A stretch of 50,024 bases of DNA from SAR202 cluster bacterium (GTDB lineage Bacteria > Chloroflexota > Dehalococcoidia > Lucifugimonadales > OSU-TB39), in NCBI GenBank assembly GCA_009392195.1, contig VFGY01000039.1, forward strand, positions 1 to 50,024, written 5' to 3'. Both the position numbers and the translations under genes were made by a program. Positions 14,743 to 24,366 of the stretch are shown in pieces. Each line of letters begins with the position of its first letter. Positions within the stretch are counted from its first letter, which is position 1. Under the pieces are notes generated by a model. It did no database searches, was not told the origin of the DNA, and worked only from the letters and a program-made list of their open reading frames with translations.

Positions 14743-17391
14743 ATGAATAGTGAACAAATACGCGAAGCATTTTTAAGTTATTTTGAAAGCAAATCTCATT
14801 TAAGAGTTCAAAGTGGTTCATTGATACCGGTAGGAGATCCTACTTTGCTTCTTACGACTGCTGGAATGGTGCAGTTCAAGCCATATTTTGTTGGTGAACA
14901 AATCCCCCCTAATAAACGATTAACTTCTTCTCAAAAATCTTTTAGAACTGTTGATATTGAGGAGGTCGGCGATAATACGCATCTAACATTATTTGAAATG
15001 TTGGGTAATTTTAGTATTGGAGATTATTTCAAAAGTGGAGCAGTTGAATTTGCTTTAGGTTGTTTAAATGATGCGTATGGGATAACTAAAGAAAAACTAG
15101 TTGCAACTGTACATCATTCTGATGATGAGGCAAGAAAGCTTTGGAATAAAGCTGGTATCCCTTTTGAACGAATATTTGAGTTCGGAGATGAAGATAATTG
15201 GTGGGGACCTGCTGGAGATGAAGGTCCATGTGGACCTTGTAGTGAACTGCATTATGATTTTGGCGAAAAATATGGTTGCCAAGAAACAGATTGCGGTCCT
15301 AATTGTAGTAATTTTGATGAAAAACAGAAAATGACTTGCACCAGATTTGTGGAATTATGGAATTTGGTGTTTATGCAGTTTTATCATCACCTTGATGGTA
15401 AACGTACAGATTTGCCTGCGCCTAGCGTTGATACAGGAATGGGTTTAGAAAGATTGGCGGTGATATTACAAAAATCGAAGAATATCTACGAAACTGATTT
15501 GTTTGTTCCTATTCTTAATAAAGTTTCTGAATTGACTGGGCTTGTTTATGGTGAAGATGGAAAACAAGCATATGCAATGAGAGTTTTAGCTGAGCATGCT
15601 CGAAGCGCTACTTTTCTTATAGCTGATGGAGTTGTACCAGGAAATGAAGGGAGAGGTTATGTTTTAAGACGTGTTTTGAGAAGGGCAATAAGGTATGGTA
15701 TTAACCTTGGTTTAAAGGGTTCATTTTTGAGTGAAATTGCAAAAGAAGTGGTTGATAAAATGAAACCTGCTTATCCTGAATTGGAAATACATGCAGATTT
15801 TGTATTCAGCGTAATGAAACTGGAAGAGCAAAATTTTCAGCGGACATACCTTACAGGTTATAACATGCTAAATGATTCATTAAAAGATAATGCCACTTTA
15901 TCTGGGGATATAGTATTTAAACTTTGGGATACTTATGGATTTCCAGTTGAAATCACTCAAGAAATAGCTGAAGAACAGAATATTAATGTAGATATTGATG
16001 GGTTTGACAAAAACATGCAAATGCAAAAGGAAAAAGCACGTTCATCTGCTAAATTTGGCGGAGATAGGTTTAAAATCAAAGTGTATGAGAATTTAGGAAT
16101 TAATTCGACCAAGTTCTTGGGATATGAAACATTAAAAACTTCTTCGGTAATTGTAGGGATGATAGCAGATGACGTTGCTGTTGAAGCAGCATCCGAAGGA
16201 ACTTCTGTTGAGGTGTTTTTGCTTGAAACGCCTTTTTACCCAGAAGGAGGTGGACAAGTTGGTGATGCTGGTGAGATAAATTCGAAATCTTGCATTGTGG
16301 AAATAAATGATACTCAAACAGTGATCCCTGGTCTTATTTCCCACTTCGGGATTGTAACTAAAGGAGAAATTACACTTGGGGAAACAGTTGACGCAAATGT
16401 AAACCCAATAAGGCGACAAGATAATGCTAGAAACCATACGGCGACGCATATGTTACATTCTGCTTTAAGAGTAATATTAGGTCCGCATGTAAGACAGGCA
16501 GGGTCGTTGGTTGCTCCGGATAGATTAAGATTTGATTTTTCGCACGTTTCACAAATGACCGATGATGAAATAAATCAGGTCCAAGGATTGGTGAACGAAA
16601 AGATTCGTCAAAATGCGAGAGTTTTGAAAAGCACAGATAAATATACTGATGCAGTAAAAAATGGAGCATTAGCATTTTTTGGTGACAAATATGACGATGA
16701 AGTTAGATTAATAGAAATCGCTAACGGCGATAGGTTTAGCTATGAGGTTTGTGGTGGTACTCATGTATCTAATACTGGGGAAGTTGGTTCTGTTTTTATA
16801 ACCAATGAATCAAGTATAGGTTCTGGTATGCGTAGAATTGAAGCGATTAGCGGTCGTAGAGCTGAACAATTGGTGGCAGAAACATTTAAGCGACAAAAAG
16901 ATCTTGCTAGATTATTGCAAATTTCAGAACAGGATTTACCTGATAAAATAGAATCAGTGCTTCAAGAATTTGAAGATTTAAAAAAATCCCATGGCGAATT
17001 GCAAGGGAAATTGTCAAAGGCGAGTGCCGAGAGTTTACTCGATCAAATTGAAGATATTGATGGGATACCATATATTGGTGGCATATTAGCAGTTACTGAT
17101 TCCGACCAACTTCGTGAAATAGGAGATTGGTTAAGAGATAAAATGGTTAGAGGAATTGTTGCTTTGGGGGCGATTTTAAATGAGCGTCCTAGTTTAGTAG
17201 TGATGGTTAGTTCCGATTTGGTAAAAGAAGGATTTGATGCGGGTTCGATTGCTCGTGCATCTGCAAAATTGATGGACGGTGGTGGTGGCGGTGGTTCAGC
17301 AACAGCACAGGCTGGAGGTAAAAATCCAGACGCCTTAAATTCTGCAATAGATGAAATTCCTAGACTAATTGTTGAAACTAAAAGGAAATAA
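14743..17391 (+). CDS. alaS: alanine-tRNA ligase
   Basis: 882 residues, full length for AlaRS. The N-terminal class II catalytic domain starts SEQIREAFLSYFESKSHLRVQSGSLIP with TTAGMVQFKPYF and RTVDIEEVGDNTHLTLFEMLGNFSIGDYF. The editing domain has the zinc motif HTATHMLH with CGGTHV later, and the C-terminal C-Ala domain contains a Gly run (GGGGGG) ahead of ATAQAGGKN. It charges tRNA-Ala in the cytoplasm and hydrolyses mischarged Ser/Gly. A weak AAGGA lies upstream of ATG 14743. The stop codon directly abuts the ATG of ruvX, so alaS, ruvX, aroE and aroKB form one operon. A terminator-like hairpin lies just ahead. Confidence 0.97.
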   Translation: MNSEQIREAFLSYFESKSHLRVQSGSLIPVGDPTLLLTTAGMVQFKPYFVGEQIPPNKRLTSSQKSFRTVDIEEVGDNTHLTLFEMLGNFSIGDYFKSGAVEFALGCLNDAYGITKEKLVATVHHSDDEARKLWNKAGIPFERIFEFGDEDNWWGPAGDEGPCGPCSELHYDFGEKYGCQETDCGPNCSNFDEKQKMTCTRFVELWNLVFMQFYHHLDGKRTDLPAPSVDTGMGLERLAVILQKSKNIYETDLFVPILNKVSELTGLVYGEDGKQAYAMRVLAEHARSATFLIADGVVPGNEGRGYVLRRVLRRAIRYGINLGLKGSFLSEIAKEVVDKMKPAYPELEIHADFVFSVMKLEEQNFQRTYLTGYNMLNDSLKDNATLSGDIVFKLWDTYGFPVEITQEIAEEQNINVDIDGFDKNMQMQKEKARSSAKFGGDRFKIKVYENLGINSTKFLGYETLKTSSVIVGMIADDVAVEAASEGTSVEVFLLETPFYPEGGGQVGDAGEINSKSCIVEINDTQTVIPGLISHFGIVTKGEITLGETVDANVNPIRRQDNARNHTATHMLHSALRVILGPHVRQAGSLVAPDRLRFDFSHVSQMTDDEINQVQGLVNEKIRQNARVLKSTDKYTDAVKNGALAFFGDKYDDEVRLIEIANGDRFSYEVCGGTHVSNTGEVGSVFITNESSIGSGMRRIEAISGRRAEQLVAETFKRQKDLARLLQISEQDLPDKIESVLQEFEDLKKSHGELQGKLSKASAESLLDQIEDIDGIPYIGGILAVTDSDQLREIGDWLRDKMVRGIVALGAILNERPSLVVMVSSDLVKEGFDAGSIARASAKLMDGGGGGGSATAQAGGKNPDALNSAIDEIPRLIVETKRK

Positions 17392-17805
17392 ATGACCATT
17401 TTAGGTTTAGATGTAGGTGATAAGAAGACAGGTGTTGCATTAAGTGATGAGTCTGGGATTATCGCTTTTCCTTTGGATACTCTAACTTCATCTAGTGACA
17501 ATATTACAGAAATAAGGGATCTTATAGATAAATATAATGTGAGGGAGATAGTTGTAGGTATGCCATATACCTTATCGGGAAACATTGGTGCTCAGGCAAA
17601 CAGAGTTGAGGAGTTTATAAAAAAGCTTAATGAAGCCATAAATTTGCCGGTGATTAAAATAGATGAAAGATTTACGACCCAAGAAGCTAAACGAATTACA
17701 AGTGAGCATAAAATAAAAAGCAAAAAAAAAATGATTGGCAAGTGGACTGATGATGCATTAGCAGCTTCGATAATTTTGCAAAGTTATTTAGATTATTCTA
17801 GATAA
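17392..17805 (+). CDS. ruvX: putative pre-16S rRNA nuclease / Holliday junction resolvase (YqgF/RuvX)
   Basis: 137 residues, the normal YqgF length. The RNase H-like fold begins with ILGLDVGDKKTGVALSDESG (catalytic Asp in LDVG). The second region is EIVVGMPYTLSG; IDERFTTQEA and a final DDALAASIILQSYLD supply the other acidic residues. The protein is linked to 16S rRNA 5' maturation and was first annotated as a resolvase. It begins immediately at the alaS stop codon, a pairing seen in many bacteria. Confidence 0.93.
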   Translation: MTILGLDVGDKKTGVALSDESGIIAFPLDTLTSSSDNITEIRDLIDKYNVREIVVGMPYTLSGNIGAQANRVEEFIKKLNEAINLPVIKIDERFTTQEAKRITSEHKIKSKKKMIGKWTDDALAASIILQSYLDYSR

Positions 17806-17820
17806 GAAATTGGAGGCGAT

Positions 17821-18672
17821 TTGAGATTTGAAATCAAATTACTTGGATACCCATTAGAACATTCTATTTCTCCAATATTTCAAAAAGTTGCCTTAGATTC
17901 TTGTGGTATTGAAGCAGACTATATTGCGTGTCCAGTTTCTGAATCCATGCTTCCAAATGAAGTGCAGAAAATTAGAGAAGATGGATGTTTGGGGGCTAAT
18001 GTGACAATACCATATAAAGAAAAAATTATTCCAATGTTGGATACAATAGATTCAGTAGCATCAAAGTTAGGGGCAGTGAACACAATCGTAAAACAGAACG
18101 ATAAGTTGATAGGGTATAACACCGACATTTTTGGATTCACTAAGGGATTAATTGAACATGGTCGCTTTAAACCAACTGGAAAGAAAGCCATGATTTTTGG
18201 AGCAGGAGGTGCTGCTAGAGCAGCAGCTTTTGCTCTAGCGAATCAAAACGTTGATAGAATGACAATAATTAATCGTAATTATGAAAGGGCGCGATTACTT
18301 TCAAACGAATTAAGAAATAATGGTTTTAGTTGCTATGCTCAAGCACTTGATTACGAAGATTTACAAAGTGTTGTTGAACAGTCTGATTTAATTGTTAATT
18401 CGACTCCAATTGGAATGGGAAAACACCCTGAAGAGAACGTATCGATTTTGACTTCTAATCAATTGAGAAGAGATATTTACGTATATGATTTAGTATATTC
18501 TCCTATTGAAACACCACTTATCCAACAGGCAAAAGCTGCTGGAGCAAAGACACTTGGAGGTTTGCCGATGCTTATTTACCAAGGTGCTTCATCTTTTACA
18601 ATGTGGACAAGTTGTGAAGCTCCTGTAGAATTAATGTTTGAAGCTGCAAATAAAACTTTAAATATTAAATAA
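17821..18672 (+). CDS. aroE: shikimate dehydrogenase
   Basis: 283 residues. It reduces 3-dehydroshikimate to shikimate with NADPH. Visible motifs are the substrate site YPLEHSISP near the N-terminus, NVTIPYKEKI with the catalytic Lys, GAVNTIV, YNTDIFGF with the catalytic Asp, and the dinucleotide loop FGAGGAARAAA followed by INRNYERA, whose Asn-Arg favours NADP. The start is TTG at 17821 with GGAGG at 17812-17816. It is followed 10 bases later by the fused aroKB gene, giving three successive shikimate-pathway steps in one transcript. Confidence 0.95.
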   Translation: MRFEIKLLGYPLEHSISPIFQKVALDSCGIEADYIACPVSESMLPNEVQKIREDGCLGANVTIPYKEKIIPMLDTIDSVASKLGAVNTIVKQNDKLIGYNTDIFGFTKGLIEHGRFKPTGKKAMIFGAGGAARAAAFALANQNVDRMTIINRNYERARLLSNELRNNGFSCYAQALDYEDLQSVVEQSDLIVNSTPIGMGKHPEENVSILTSNQLRRDIYVYDLVYSPIETPLIQQAKAAGAKTLGGLPMLIYQGASSFTMWTSCEAPVELMFEAANKTLNIK

Positions 18673-18682
18673 AGCTTTCAAA

Positions 18683-20329
18683 ATGAAAAAAACAAACATA
18701 TTTCTTACAGGATTTTCAGGTACCGGTAAAAGTACTGTAGGTCGGCATTTAGCTAAAATGCTTGGATGGACTTTTGTCGATACCGATATGTGTATAGAAA
18801 AAGAAAAAGACACAAGTATCAGTAATATTTTTGAAGAATTAGGTGAGAAAGAGTTCAGGAAAATAGAATCCGCAATTATTGAAAAAGTCTGCAGTTCACA
18901 GTATCAAGTAGTGGCTACAGGGGGTGGATTGGTTATATCGGAAAAAAACAGGAAATTGATGGGCCAAAATGGGATTATAGTTTGTTTAGAAGCCCGATTT
19001 AATACACTCTTAACTCGACTAGGTGGTACTTCATTAAATCCCCAAACCAAAGAAGTTAGACCATTGCTTGAAAGTTCTGATTTGGAATCTAAAATAATTG
19101 ATTTGAAATCCAAAAGACAATCGGTGTATTCAATGTCTGACTATACAGTACATACAGATGATTTAGCAATAAATGAAGTTTCGACTATTATTTATAGGAA
19201 TTGGAGACATTTTCAAAAGAAAAATATACTATATTCATCTTGGGATGTTGCAAGTTTAGTTAATACTCCTGAAACTATTTATCCTATATGTGTCGGATGG
19301 GGTATTTTAGATACTATATCCGAAAAAATAAATAGTATGACTAATAACTCAGTTGTTTACTTGGTAACAGACTCAGGTGCTAATAAATATGCTCGGAGAG
19401 TTCAAGCTGAACTTGAATCGGCAAGGATTCGTACTCATTTGTTTGTGATGGAATCAGGGGAGAAACATAAGACCCTTAACACCGTGAGTATGATTTATGA
19501 TTGGCTTGCCGAATTGAAAGCAGAAAGATCCCATATAGTTATGGCTATAGGAGGAGGTGTTGTAGGAGATTTAGCTGGATTCGTCGCTGCGACTTATCTG
19601 CGGGGAGTAAAATTCATACAGGTTCCTACAACTTTACTAGCGATTATGGATTCTTCTATTGGTGGTAAAACTGGAGTTGATTTGGATAGAGGTAAAAATC
19701 TTGTTGGAGCATTTTATCAACCTGAATTTGTATTGTCTGATGTTGAAGCATTAACAACATTACCCCAGAGGCAATTGATTTCTGGATGGGCGGAGGCTTT
19801 AAAACATGGTTTGATCAAAGATGAAGGTTTAATCGATGAATTTGAAAAAAATGTAAAAAATGTATTGAATCTTGATAAAGAAATAACCACTGAACTTATC
19901 AAAAGAAGTTTAAATATTAAAGCTAAGGTAGTATCTTCTGATGAACATGAATTGTTGGGTACTAGGATAATGTTGAATTATGGACATACAATAGGTCATG
20001 CTATAGAAACCGCAGGTAAATACGAAAAACTTTTACATGGAGAAGCAGTTAGTATTGGTATGATGGCAGCCGGATACATAAGTAATGCATTGGGTATTTT
20101 GACATCTTCTCAATTTGAAAGACAAAAAGGTTTACTGGAAATGTATGGGTTACCAATTAAAGTAGAAGGGATTAATTTAACAGATGTGAAAAATGCCATG
20201 TTGTTGGATAAAAAAACTTTGGATGGTTCTATCAGGTGGGTTTTATTGGATAAGATTGGGCATTCAATTGTAAAAAATGACGTACCTGAAAAACTCATAA
20301 GTGAAGCACTTGGTTCTGTTATTATTTAG
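18683..20329 (+). CDS. aroKB: bifunctional shikimate kinase / 3-dehydroquinate synthase (fusion)
   Basis: 548 residues in two enzymes. Residues 1 to about 175 are shikimate kinase: P-loop GFSGTGKST at 10-18, DTD near 35, GGG near 78 and the lid Arg region LTRLGG. Residues from about 190 are 3-dehydroquinate synthase: GGGVVGDLAGFVAATYLRGV, QVPTTLLAIMDSSIGGKTGVD, LISGWAEALKHGLI and YGHTIGHAIE with metal-binding His. AroB makes 3-dehydroquinate and AroK phosphorylates shikimate. These are not consecutive steps, so the fusion probably serves co-expression rather than channelling. aroE, the step between, is directly upstream. No frameshift is seen at the junction. Confidence 0.93.
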   Translation: MKKTNIFLTGFSGTGKSTVGRHLAKMLGWTFVDTDMCIEKEKDTSISNIFEELGEKEFRKIESAIIEKVCSSQYQVVATGGGLVISEKNRKLMGQNGIIVCLEARFNTLLTRLGGTSLNPQTKEVRPLLESSDLESKIIDLKSKRQSVYSMSDYTVHTDDLAINEVSTIIYRNWRHFQKKNILYSSWDVASLVNTPETIYPICVGWGILDTISEKINSMTNNSVVYLVTDSGANKYARRVQAELESARIRTHLFVMESGEKHKTLNTVSMIYDWLAELKAERSHIVMAIGGGVVGDLAGFVAATYLRGVKFIQVPTTLLAIMDSSIGGKTGVDLDRGKNLVGAFYQPEFVLSDVEALTTLPQRQLISGWAEALKHGLIKDEGLIDEFEKNVKNVLNLDKEITTELIKRSLNIKAKVVSSDEHELLGTRIMLNYGHTIGHAIETAGKYEKLLHGEAVSIGMMAAGYISNALGILTSSQFERQKGLLEMYGLPIKVEGINLTDVKNAMLLDKKTLDGSIRWVLLDKIGHSIVKNDVPEKLISEALGSVII

Positions 20330-20378
20330 ATTAATATTGGTTGGGTAAATTGTTTTAAATGTGGTTGATGTTCACAAT

Positions 20379-21533
20379 ATGAGTACACATTTTAAAGTTC
20401 AATCTATTGAAGATAAAGCTCGTGCTGCAAGTTTAAGTACTAGCAGGGGTTGTATACAAACACCGGTATTTATGCCCGTAGCAACGTTAGCTTCTGTTAA
20501 ATCATTAGACCCATTTGATTTAAGTGCAATTGGTACTTCAATAATATTGTCAAATACCTATCATTTATACCTAAGGCCCGGGATTGATGTTATCTATGAG
20601 TATGGCGGATTGCATAAATTCATGTCTTGGGATAAACCTATATTGACTGATAGTGGTGGGTTTCAGGGGTTTAGTTTAGAACGTTTTCGGCAAATAATGA
20701 ATGATGGGATACAGTTTAAATCACACATAGATGGGTCGATCCATTTTTTTTCTCCAGAAAATGTTATAAATCATCAAGAAAGATTAGGCTCTACTATAAT
20801 GATGCCTATAGACGTGTGTGCAGCACCAACAGATAATGAACAGGATGTTCTTGAAGCTCTTGAACTAACTACAAAATGGGCTTCCAGAAGCCTTAAGGCT
20901 AAAACCACAAAAGAAAATATGCTGTTTGGTATAGTGCAAGGTGGTTTATTTGAATCATTAAGAAAACGTTCTGCAAACCAACTAATAGAGATGGGATTTG
21001 ATGGGTATTCGATTGGAGGTTTGAGTGTAGGAGAATCTAAAAGTGACATGTATAATATTGTCAATTTCACCACTGAGATTCTCCCCAATGATTTGCCAAG
21101 ATATTTAATGGGAGTAGGCTCGCCTGAAGACCTTGTTGAATGTGTAGCTAGAGGTATAGATATGTTTGATTGTGTACTTCCTACTAGAGTAGCGAGAAAT
21201 GGAGCTTTATTTGTTGGGTCTGGAAGGATAAATATAACTAATGCAAAATATAGAAAAAGCGAATCGCCCATTGAGCAAAATTGTAAATGTCATACATGTA
21301 CCAATTTTTCTACAGGGTATTTAAATCATTTATTCAAAACTAAGGAATTGTTGGGTTATCGTTTAGCCACCATTCATAATCTCCATTTCTTATTGAAATT
21401 AATGGAAAATATAAGAATAGCCATAATCGATAATGATTTCAAAAAATTCAGGGAAGATTTCATGAAACGTTTTACTCCTCCTGATGAATCAATTAGAAGG
21501 AAGCAAAAGGAACTTTGGCTAAATTCGCATTAA
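20379..21533 (+). CDS. tgt: tRNA-guanine(34) transglycosylase (queuine tRNA-ribosyltransferase)
   Basis: 384 residues. It exchanges G34 of GUN-anticodon tRNAs for the queuosine precursor. Family landmarks are TPVFMPVATLASVKSL near the N-terminus, SNTYHLYLRPG, DSGGFQGFSL, GIVQGGLFESLR, GGLSVGE, the nucleophile region FDCVLPTRVARNG, and the zinc site CKCHTC with a later His in TIHNLHF. The ATG at 20379 (MSTHFKVQS) matches the usual family start; the GTG at 20361 would add six atypical residues. No other queuosine gene is in the window. It follows aroKB by about 50 bases and converges with a TPR lipoprotein gene. Confidence 0.95.
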   Translation: MSTHFKVQSIEDKARAASLSTSRGCIQTPVFMPVATLASVKSLDPFDLSAIGTSIILSNTYHLYLRPGIDVIYEYGGLHKFMSWDKPILTDSGGFQGFSLERFRQIMNDGIQFKSHIDGSIHFFSPENVINHQERLGSTIMMPIDVCAAPTDNEQDVLEALELTTKWASRSLKAKTTKENMLFGIVQGGLFESLRKRSANQLIEMGFDGYSIGGLSVGESKSDMYNIVNFTTEILPNDLPRYLMGVGSPEDLVECVARGIDMFDCVLPTRVARNGALFVGSGRINITNAKYRKSESPIEQNCKCHTCTNFSTGYLNHLFKTKELLGYRLATIHNLHFLLKLMENIRIAIIDNDFKKFREDFMKRFTPPDESIRRKQKELWLNSH

Positions 21534-21538
21534 TTGAA

Positions 21539-22075
21539 TTAATCTGTTGGGTTACCTAAAAGTTTTTCCAATGCTTCTAATTTCTCCTGATTGCCTCTAG
21601 CTTCATATAAATCGATGGCTTTGTTGATATCTGATATACCCTTATTTAGATCTCCTTGATTCAGAAATATTATTCCTCTATTTCTATATGCATCAGCATA
21701 TTCAGGGTCTAATTGGATGGATTTATTTAGGTCTTCCATTGCTAAATCGTGTTGTTCCAAATGATGATAAGCAAGACCTCTGCCATGGTAGGCTAAAGCT
21801 AAATCAGGTTTTAGTCGAAGGACTTTATTATATTGGTTAATTGCATCTTCATATTGGGCAGCGGATAGTAAGTTTACGGCGGACATGTAAGGGAAAAGAG
21901 GGTCTACAGTTGTTTCAGATCCACTAGCTTCAGGTTCTTCTGCTTGGACATCTGAAATATTTGAATTTAACGGTTGATTGTTGGAAATATTATCTTCAGT
22001 AATGTCTGTTTGTGAGCAACTGGTTAATAAAGATGCTATTAAAATTGGTAATATAAGATTTTTTACTGTAAACAT
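21539..22075 (-). CDS. TPR-repeat lipoprotein
   Basis: 178 residues from ATG 22073-22075; a TTG eight codons upstream is possible. The start MFTVKNLILPILIASLLTSC is a lipoprotein signal peptide with lipobox LTSC, followed by an Asn/Ser/Glu-rich linker of about 50 residues. Three tetratricopeptide repeats follow in the C-terminal half (YEDAINQYNKVLRLKPDLALAYHGRG, HDLAMEDLNKSIQLDPEYADAYRNRG and LNKGISDINKAIDLYEARG). It should sit on the outside of the membrane as a protein-binding scaffold. It resembles the larger TPR lipoprotein at 29625-31022. No partner is evident from position. Confidence 0.85.
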   Translation of the reverse strand: MFTVKNLILPILIASLLTSCSQTDITEDNISNNQPLNSNISDVQAEEPEASGSETTVDPLFPYMSAVNLLSAAQYEDAINQYNKVLRLKPDLALAYHGRGLAYHHLEQHDLAMEDLNKSIQLDPEYADAYRNRGIIFLNQGDLNKGISDINKAIDLYEARGNQEKLEALEKLLGNPTD

Positions 22076-22185
22076 TTTTTGCGTAAAATCATTTAGCAAT
22101 GACCGAATTTCTTAATCTTAATAAAGTATACTTAAACTTCAAAGTTAGGTAAATAAAATTAATATAACTAAAAAAGGAGTTGCAG

Positions 22186-22695
22186 TTGATAAAGTCGCTT
22201 GATGGTAAAACTCCAAAGATTCATAAAGATGCTTTTGTGAGTGAATTTGCTTATTTAGTTGGTGATGTTGAAATAGGAGCTTATTCAAGCATATGGCCTG
22301 GTGTGGTCATTAGAGCAGATTCAGGTAAAATAACCATCGGTAAAAACACATGCGTTCAAGATAATAGCGTTATCCATGGTGATGCTGATGTAGAGATATG
22401 CGATTCCGTGGTAATTGGCCATAGGGTTATGTGCCATGCTGCAGTTGTGAAAAATAATGTGTTATTAGGCAACGGTTGTGTTGTTAATGATGGTGTGGTT
22501 ATTGAACGAGAAAGCATTATTGGTTCTGGAGCAATGATTATAGAAAATATGAAGATTCCCTCAAAATCTTTAGTTTTAGGTGTCCCAGGGCGGGTAAAGG
22601 GTGAGATTAAAGAAAAGCATATCGAGTTGATAAAATCTACAGCTGAGCATTATGTTGAAAAAGGTAAGTTGTATAAATCAGAAGGTTTGATGTAA
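22186..22695 (+). CDS. gamma carbonic anhydrase family protein (left-handed beta helix)
   Basis: 169 residues of hexapeptide repeats forming a left-handed beta helix (VGDVEIGAYSSIWPGVVIRADSGKITIGKNTCVQDNSVIHG). The three zinc/iron ligands of the gamma class are visible: His in NSVIHGD and the two His of GHRVMCH. The sequence after them is AAVVKNN instead of the common GCTI. It may be a true carbonic anhydrase (CO2/bicarbonate) or one of the YrdA/PaaY-like relatives of weak activity. The TTG at 22186 is chosen because AAGGAG at 22174-22179 then has six bases of spacing; the TTG at 22180 would overlap it. Confidence 0.85.
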   Translation: MIKSLDGKTPKIHKDAFVSEFAYLVGDVEIGAYSSIWPGVVIRADSGKITIGKNTCVQDNSVIHGDADVEICDSVVIGHRVMCHAAVVKNNVLLGNGCVVNDGVVIERESIIGSGAMIIENMKIPSKSLVLGVPGRVKGEIKEKHIELIKSTAEHYVEKGKLYKSEGLM

Positions 22696-22701
22696 ACCTA
22701 A

Positions 22702-24366
22702 TTACATTTGATCTGGTGCAGACATACCCATAAGTTCAAGACAACGCTTTAGAGTGATTTTGGTCGCATTGACTAACTGAAGTCTCGCTTTGGTTAAATC
22801 TTTTTCTTTCGTATCATTTGATATGACTCTACACTTTTCATAAAATCTGTGAAATATATTTGCTAATTCTAATGTGTAATGAGGCAAATGGTGTGGTTGT
22901 TGATATTTAGCCATAGCATCAATTAATTCAGGTAGCATCAGTATTTTTTTGACAAGTGATATTTCGGACTCAGAATTCAATAAAGTCAAATTATATGTTG
23001 AGTAATCCAAGTTTTGTTTGTCTGCAGTACGCAATATATTTGAAGTTCTAGCATGCGCGTATTGTATGTAGTAAACGGGGTTTTCACTTGATGATTTAGT
23101 TGCTAAATCCATGTCAAATTCCATTTGGCTTTCTGGAGAACGTGATATAAAGAAATATCTACATGCGTCTTTTCCAACTAAATCAATAAGTTCATTCAAG
23201 GTAACCAATTGGTTTTTCCTTGTAGATAATTTAATTAGTTGATTTTGACTCTTAATCGAAACCATTTGAGTTGTAATTATATTCAGTTTGTCCGGGTTTA
23301 TTCCTAAAGCTTGCATCGCACCTTTCATTCTTTTGATATGCCCTTGATGATCTGCACCCCAGATGTCTATTACAAACGCGAATTTTCTTTCTTTGAATTT
23401 GTTGTAGTGATAAGCAATATCAGTTGCAAAGTATGTAGCCGTTCCAGATGACCTTACAACCACATTATCTCTGTTGTCGTCAAATTCAGTTGATGTAAAC
23501 CATTTTGCTCCATCTTTTAAAATCAAATGGCCCTTTTGATCTAAAATGGCCAATATTTTTTTGTATTGGCCATTTTCATAAAGACTTTTCTCACTGAACC
23601 AATTATCAAACTTTATTCCTAACGAATCTAATTCATTTTTAATGGTTTCAATTGTGATTTTAAGTCCTTCGTTTCCTATGATTTCAACTATATTTTCTTT
23701 TGAATGTTGATTATAGCTAATGGATTTAGATATAGTTTTTGCTGTATCTATCAGGTATTCTCCATGATAACCATCTTCTGGTAAGTTTCCTTCTTGGTTA
23801 TTGATTTGTAACCATCGTGCATAAACACTTTCAAAGAATTTTGACATCTGGTTTCCAGCGTCATTTACATAGTATTCTTTTTGAACGTCAAATCCGGCTG
23901 CTTTCATTATGTTTGCTAGAGTACTTCCAAAAACGGCTCCTCTAACATGTCCTACATGTAATGGACCGGTTGGGTTTACACTGACAAATTCAATTTGTAC
24001 TTTCTTGTTTTTCCCGAAGTTGGTTTTTCCATATTGTTCACCGCTATTTATTACGTGGTTTAATTCTTTACATATCCACTCGTAGTTGAAAAATAAGTTG
24101 ATAAATCCAGGTTTTGCAACTTCTATTTTTGAAAGCATTGAAGATTTAGGGATATTCGATGAAATCAATGTGCCGAGTTCCATTGGAGCCATTTTCAATT
24201 GTTTGCAAATTTTTAACGGTAAACTTGTAGCAAAATCACCATGGCTTTGTTCCTGGGTTCTTTCCAAAAAAACATTGTCTGTATAGACAGATTCACTACC
24301 TAAATCATTTAGAGTGGATTGCAAGGCTGTTTTTAATAGGTTCTCTATTTCTGTATGGATGCTCAT
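22702..24366 (-). CDS. argS: arginine-tRNA ligase
   Basis: 554 residues, full length. The N-terminal tRNA-binding domain is followed by FVSVNPTGPLHVGHVRGAVFG, whose HVGH is the class I HIGH motif. The KMSK-equivalent is KLSTRK in NQLIKLSTRKNQLVTLNELID. The C-terminal DALR anticodon-binding domain has YAHARTSNILR and ends with LMGMSAPDQM. It charges tRNA-Arg. Its start overlaps the stop of the upstream flavin oxidoreductase gene by 4 bases, an odd partner for a translational coupling. It converges with the carbonic anhydrase gene, with six bases between stops. Confidence 0.96.
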   Translation of the reverse strand: MSIHTEIENLLKTALQSTLNDLGSESVYTDNVFLERTQEQSHGDFATSLPLKICKQLKMAPMELGTLISSNIPKSSMLSKIEVAKPGFINLFFNYEWICKELNHVINSGEQYGKTNFGKNKKVQIEFVSVNPTGPLHVGHVRGAVFGSTLANIMKAAGFDVQKEYYVNDAGNQMSKFFESVYARWLQINNQEGNLPEDGYHGEYLIDTAKTISKSISYNQHSKENIVEIIGNEGLKITIETIKNELDSLGIKFDNWFSEKSLYENGQYKKILAILDQKGHLILKDGAKWFTSTEFDDNRDNVVVRSSGTATYFATDIAYHYNKFKERKFAFVIDIWGADHQGHIKRMKGAMQALGINPDKLNIITTQMVSIKSQNQLIKLSTRKNQLVTLNELIDLVGKDACRYFFISRSPESQMEFDMDLATKSSSENPVYYIQYAHARTSNILRTADKQNLDYSTYNLTLLNSESEISLVKKILMLPELIDAMAKYQQPHHLPHYTLELANIFHRFYEKCRVISNDTKEKDLTKARLQLVNATKITLKRCLELMGMSAPDQM

